A stretch of DNA of 10,391 bases from Bacteroidales bacterium (GTDB lineage: Bacteria > Bacteroidota > Bacteroidia > Bacteroidales > UBA932), in contig JAHDRO010000039.1 of NCBI GenBank assembly GCA_018433265.1, forward strand, positions 1 to 10,391. The letters are read 5' to 3'. Positions 8,123 to 10,391 of this stretch are shown piece after piece (within the stretch, counting starts at the first letter, position 1; each line of letters begins with the position of its first letter). The notes below the pieces were generated by a model. It had not been told where the DNA came from. It worked only from the letters and a program-made list of their open reading frames with translations, and searched no databases. The position numbers and the translations under genes were made by a program.

Positions 8123-10018
8123 ATGAGTGAAATCATTAATCACGAGTGCGGAATCGCATTGATAAGATTACTTAAACCACTAGAGTATTATCAAAACAAA
8201 TATGGCTCATACCTTTACGGATTAAACAGACTTTATATTATGATGCAAAAGCAACGTAACAGAGGTCAGGAAGGAGCAGGTGTGGTCGGAGTTAAACTCG
8301 ATATGCCTCCAGGATATAAATACATGGACAGAGCCCGTTCCTGTGATCCTAATCCGATTCAAGAAGTTTTCAATAAAATAAACGAGCCATTTGTAACTGA
8401 AAATTTAAAACAAAGAGATGCACAATGGGCAAAGATGAATTTACCGTTTATTTCTGAAATCTATTTAGGGCACTTGAGATATTCCACATTCGGTAAAAAT
8501 AATATTGATCTTGTCCATCCTCTTAAGAGGGCAAGCAATTGGAGAAGCCGGAATCTTGCCATCGCTGCAAACTTCAATCTAACAAACATAGACGAACTTT
8601 TCGAAAGCCTGATCCGGGCAGGACAACATCCTATCTTTTATGCCGATACTGTGACTCTTCTTGAAAAAGTTGGATATTTTCTTGATGATGAGATACAAAA
8701 TAAATATAGAAAATATCGTGATGAAGGTTATAGTAAAATCGAAATAACACCTTTAATTGAAAAAAACTTGAATCTTGCAGATGTCTTAAGTAAAAGTACA
8801 GAGAATTGGGATGGAGGCTATGCAGTTGCAGGTGTACTCGGTCATGGTGATGCATTTGTTTTCAGAGATCCATGGGGGATTAGACCGGTATATTATACTG
8901 TTAATGAAGAATTTGTTGCTGTTGCTTCTGAAGCATCTGTTATAAGAACATCTTTCAAGGTAAATGATTCAATGATTAATGAAATAAAACCAGGTTATGC
9001 ATTAATTATTAAAAATAGTGGAGAAATCAGTGAAACCTTAATCCGAGAACCTTTGAAAAGGAGTAGCTGTTCTTTTGAAAGAATTTATTTTTCAAGAGGC
9101 AATGACAGTCAAATATATAAAGAGAGAAAAATGCTTGGGAAACTTTTATCAAAACAAGTAATTAAAGCAATCGACGAAGATATTGACAATACGGTTTTCT
9201 CTTTTATTCCCAATACTGCTGAGAGTTCTTATTACGGAATGATTAGTGGTATTCAGAAATATTTAGTTGGTCGCAAAACTACTCAAATCATTAACATTAT
9301 TCATAATGGTGATAAAATTGACGAAAAATCTTTGGAAAATATTATTTTAAAGGAGCCCAGAACGGAAAAAATTGTAATTAAAGATGTTAAATTAAGGACA
9401 TTTATAACATCCGATGGAGATAGAGACGTAATGGTAGAACATGTTTATGACGTGACATATGGTGCAGTAAAAGAGACTGATAATCTTGTGGTAATTGATG
9501 ACTCCATAGTTCGTGGTACAACTTTAAAACAAAGTATTCTTAAAATTCTCGACACTCTGAATCCTAAAAAAATAATTATTGTATCTTCTGCGCCTCAAAT
9601 CAGATATCCTGACTGTTATGGTATAGACATGACAAGAATGGGAGAGTTTATAGCCTTTAATGCAGCTATAGCCCTCCTGAAGGAACATGGCTTGGATGAC
9701 ATAATCCTTGATGTATATATGAAGTGCAAAAATCAAGTTGGTTTGCCTAAAGAAAAATATATCAATTACGTTAAGAAAATCTACGAACCTTTCACTGATG
9801 AACAAATTGCCGACAAGATTGCAGAACTAGTCAAAGGCAATGAAATCAAGGCAGATGTTCAAATTGTTTTCCAAAGTATAGAAAATCTTCATAAAGCTTG
9901 TAGAGAAAACAGTGGAGATTGGTATTTTTCAGGAGACTACCCTACTCCTGGTGGGAATAAAGTTGTAAATACAGCATTCATCAACTGGATGGAAGGGTGT
10001 GACGATCGCTCATACTAA
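8123..10018 (+). CDS. PurF-like amidophosphoribosyltransferase (long, divergent form)
   Basis: Class II glutamine amidotransferase fused to a type I phosphoribosyltransferase, the architecture of PurF, which makes 5-phosphoribosylamine from PRPP and glutamine in purine synthesis. Seen: the nucleophile Cys9 in HECGIA after a short removable propeptide, RGQEGAG (47-53), HLRYST with Arg119, Asp175 in YADT, and an intact PRPP loop VVIDDSIVRGTT (456-467). Differences from ordinary PurF (roughly 470-500 residues): 631 residues, insertions of about 25-30 residues near 60-110 and 180-230 and about 30 near 384-420, the oxyanion motif HNGN changed to ANFN (149-152), and PNTAE in place of the usual P-D/E-S/T segment. 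The C-terminal CxxC cluster ligands of the Bacillus-type enzyme are missing. It could be the working PurF of this organism or a paralogue with another acceptor. The two-base gap to the upstream ATP-binding protein suggests joint function. Confidence 0.88.
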   Translation: MSEIINHECGIALIRLLKPLEYYQNKYGSYLYGLNRLYIMMQKQRNRGQEGAGVVGVKLDMPPGYKYMDRARSCDPNPIQEVFNKINEPFVTENLKQRDAQWAKMNLPFISEIYLGHLRYSTFGKNNIDLVHPLKRASNWRSRNLAIAANFNLTNIDELFESLIRAGQHPIFYADTVTLLEKVGYFLDDEIQNKYRKYRDEGYSKIEITPLIEKNLNLADVLSKSTENWDGGYAVAGVLGHGDAFVFRDPWGIRPVYYTVNEEFVAVASEASVIRTSFKVNDSMINEIKPGYALIIKNSGEISETLIREPLKRSSCSFERIYFSRGNDSQIYKERKMLGKLLSKQVIKAIDEDIDNTVFSFIPNTAESSYYGMISGIQKYLVGRKTTQIINIIHNGDKIDEKSLENIILKEPRTEKIVIKDVKLRTFITSDGDRDVMVEHVYDVTYGAVKETDNLVVIDDSIVRGTTLKQSILKILDTLNPKKIIIVSSAPQIRYPDCYGIDMTRMGEFIAFNAAIALLKEHGLDDIILDVYMKCKNQVGLPKEKYINYVKKIYEPFTDEQIADKIAELVKGNEIKADVQIVFQSIENLHKACRENSGDWYFSGDYPTPGGNKVVNTAFINWMEGCDDRSY

Positions 10019-10071
10019 TATCTGTTAAAATTATTTTTTTCTATAAATATCAATTTGATTATTATTGATAT

Positions 10072-10115
10072 AGATAAATTGACATTTATCTTTTTCTTTC
10101 TTTTTTTTATCTTTT
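10072..10115 (+). terminator. Intrinsic terminator after the four-gene operon
   Basis: AGATAAAT (10072-10079) and ATTTATCT (10084-10091) form an 8-bp stem around the loop TGAC. The stem is followed by a long T-rich run (10092-10109, interrupted by a few C's) and more T's to 10115. The stem has only one G-C pair, so it is weak by itself, but the T-tract is long. A second AT-rich inverted repeat, ATATCAAT (10047-10054) with ATTGATAT (10064-10071), directly precedes it and may add to termination. The position, about 55 bases after the operon's last stop, fits. Confidence 0.6.
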
Positions 10116-10198
10116 TATAAGCAATATTAAACCCCTTCTCTCTTACTTTTGACACAAAATGAGGCGAGAGATGGAGGGGAAAATTATATTGGACATAA

Positions 10199-10230
10199 TA
10201 TTGGTCTTTGTTAACAAACTAAGGCCAATA
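10199..10230. other. Strong inverted repeat (hairpin) of unknown role
   Basis: The 13 bases from 10200 to 10212 pair with 10217 to 10229 around the loop AACA. There is one T/T mismatch and one G-T wobble, and an outer T-A pair extends the stem. Flanks on either strand are not U-rich enough for a terminator. It may be a structured 5' leader of the following gene, part of a small RNA, or an operator; the sequence does not decide. Confidence 0.5.
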
Positions 10231-10322
10231 GGCATAAAACTTCGTCATTTCCTGCACGAACGGCCTCCGAACAAACATGATTCTGTTCAATACTCTTAAT
10301 TAACTTAATATAATATCATTCT

Positions 10323-10391
10323 ATGAAAATAAAGACAATAGTAATTTTAACATTAATTATTCTGGCTCTCTCCTGTACTAAGATGGAACAA
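10323..10391 (+). CDS. Predicted lipoprotein, N-terminus only
   Basis: The last 23 codons of the window form the start of a gene running off the right edge. It has a type II signal peptide: Lys2 and Lys4, a hydrophobic stretch (about residues 5-16) and a lipobox-like LALSC with Cys18 as the probable lipidated residue. The residues after Cys (Thr-Lys-Met-Glu-Gln) lack the acidic run linked to surface export in some Bacteroidetes, so a periplasm-facing anchor is as likely. It is separated from the upstream operon by a terminator and is probably an independent unit. The function cannot be told from this fragment. Confidence 0.7.
   Translation, partial: MKIKTIVILTLIILALSCTKMEQ

Larger units (their letters stand above)
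10019..10322. other. Intergenic region with terminator and hairpins, no convincing gene
   Basis: These 304 bases separate the PurF-like gene from the lipoprotein gene. The first 100 bases are almost pure A/T and hold the terminator. The rest contains an imperfect stem, in which CCCCT and TCTCTC (10132-10142) pair with GAGAGA and AGGGG (10166-10179) around a 3-base bulge, and the strong hairpin at 10199-10230. A 46-codon frame (10159-10299) exists but has no support. No TAnnTTTG promoter element is evident just before the lipoprotein start. Confidence 0.6.

Noticed and set aside
10159..10299. 46-codon plus-strand frame in the intergenic region
   Set aside because: No promoter, homologue or clear domain is visible, and it overlaps a strong hairpin. 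It could be a real small gene only if conservation or ribosome data show it.

Overview
The window looks like a chromosomal piece of an AT-rich member of the Bacteroidetes (probably Bacteroidales-like). The reasons are A/T-rich start regions with no Shine-Dalgarno sequence, promoter-like elements resembling the Bacteroidetes -7 consensus TAnnTTTG, and two gene types I associate with this phylum: a long PurF-like protein and a receiver-containing PPDK-N protein. No mobile element, tRNA, rRNA or CRISPR was seen.

Left part, minus strand (1-3432): a leucine biosynthesis operon read right to left, leuA-leuC-leuD. leuD is cut by the left edge, and leuB is expected beyond it. Between the presumed promoter and leuA lies what reads as a complete classical attenuator: a 25-codon leader peptide with a Leu-Ile-Leu-Ser-Leu run near its end, an antiterminator segment just after those codons, and a 10-bp hairpin with a U-tract ending a few bases before the leuA start. 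This is the best-supported new observation here.

Middle and right part, plus strand (3444-10018): four closely spaced co-directional genes (gaps of 17, 14 and 2 bases). The first two encode a crotonase (3-hydroxybutyryl-CoA dehydratase type) and a 3-hydroxybutyryl-CoA dehydrogenase, which together interconvert acetoacetyl-CoA and crotonyl-CoA. The third is a 992-residue protein with two receiver-like domains, a PPDK-N/PEP-synthase-type ATP-binding domain and an unfamiliar C-terminal domain. It lacks the phosphohistidine and PEP-binding domains, so it should not be a PEP synthase. The fourth, starting 2 bases later, is a 631-residue PurF-like amidophosphoribosyltransferase with several insertions and an altered glutaminase oxyanion motif. 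The last two form a tightly coupled pair of uncertain function and are the best candidate for an undescribed system.

Right end (10019-10391): an AT-rich intrinsic terminator, about 300 bases without a convincing gene but with a strong 13-position hairpin, then the first 23 codons of a predicted lipoprotein.
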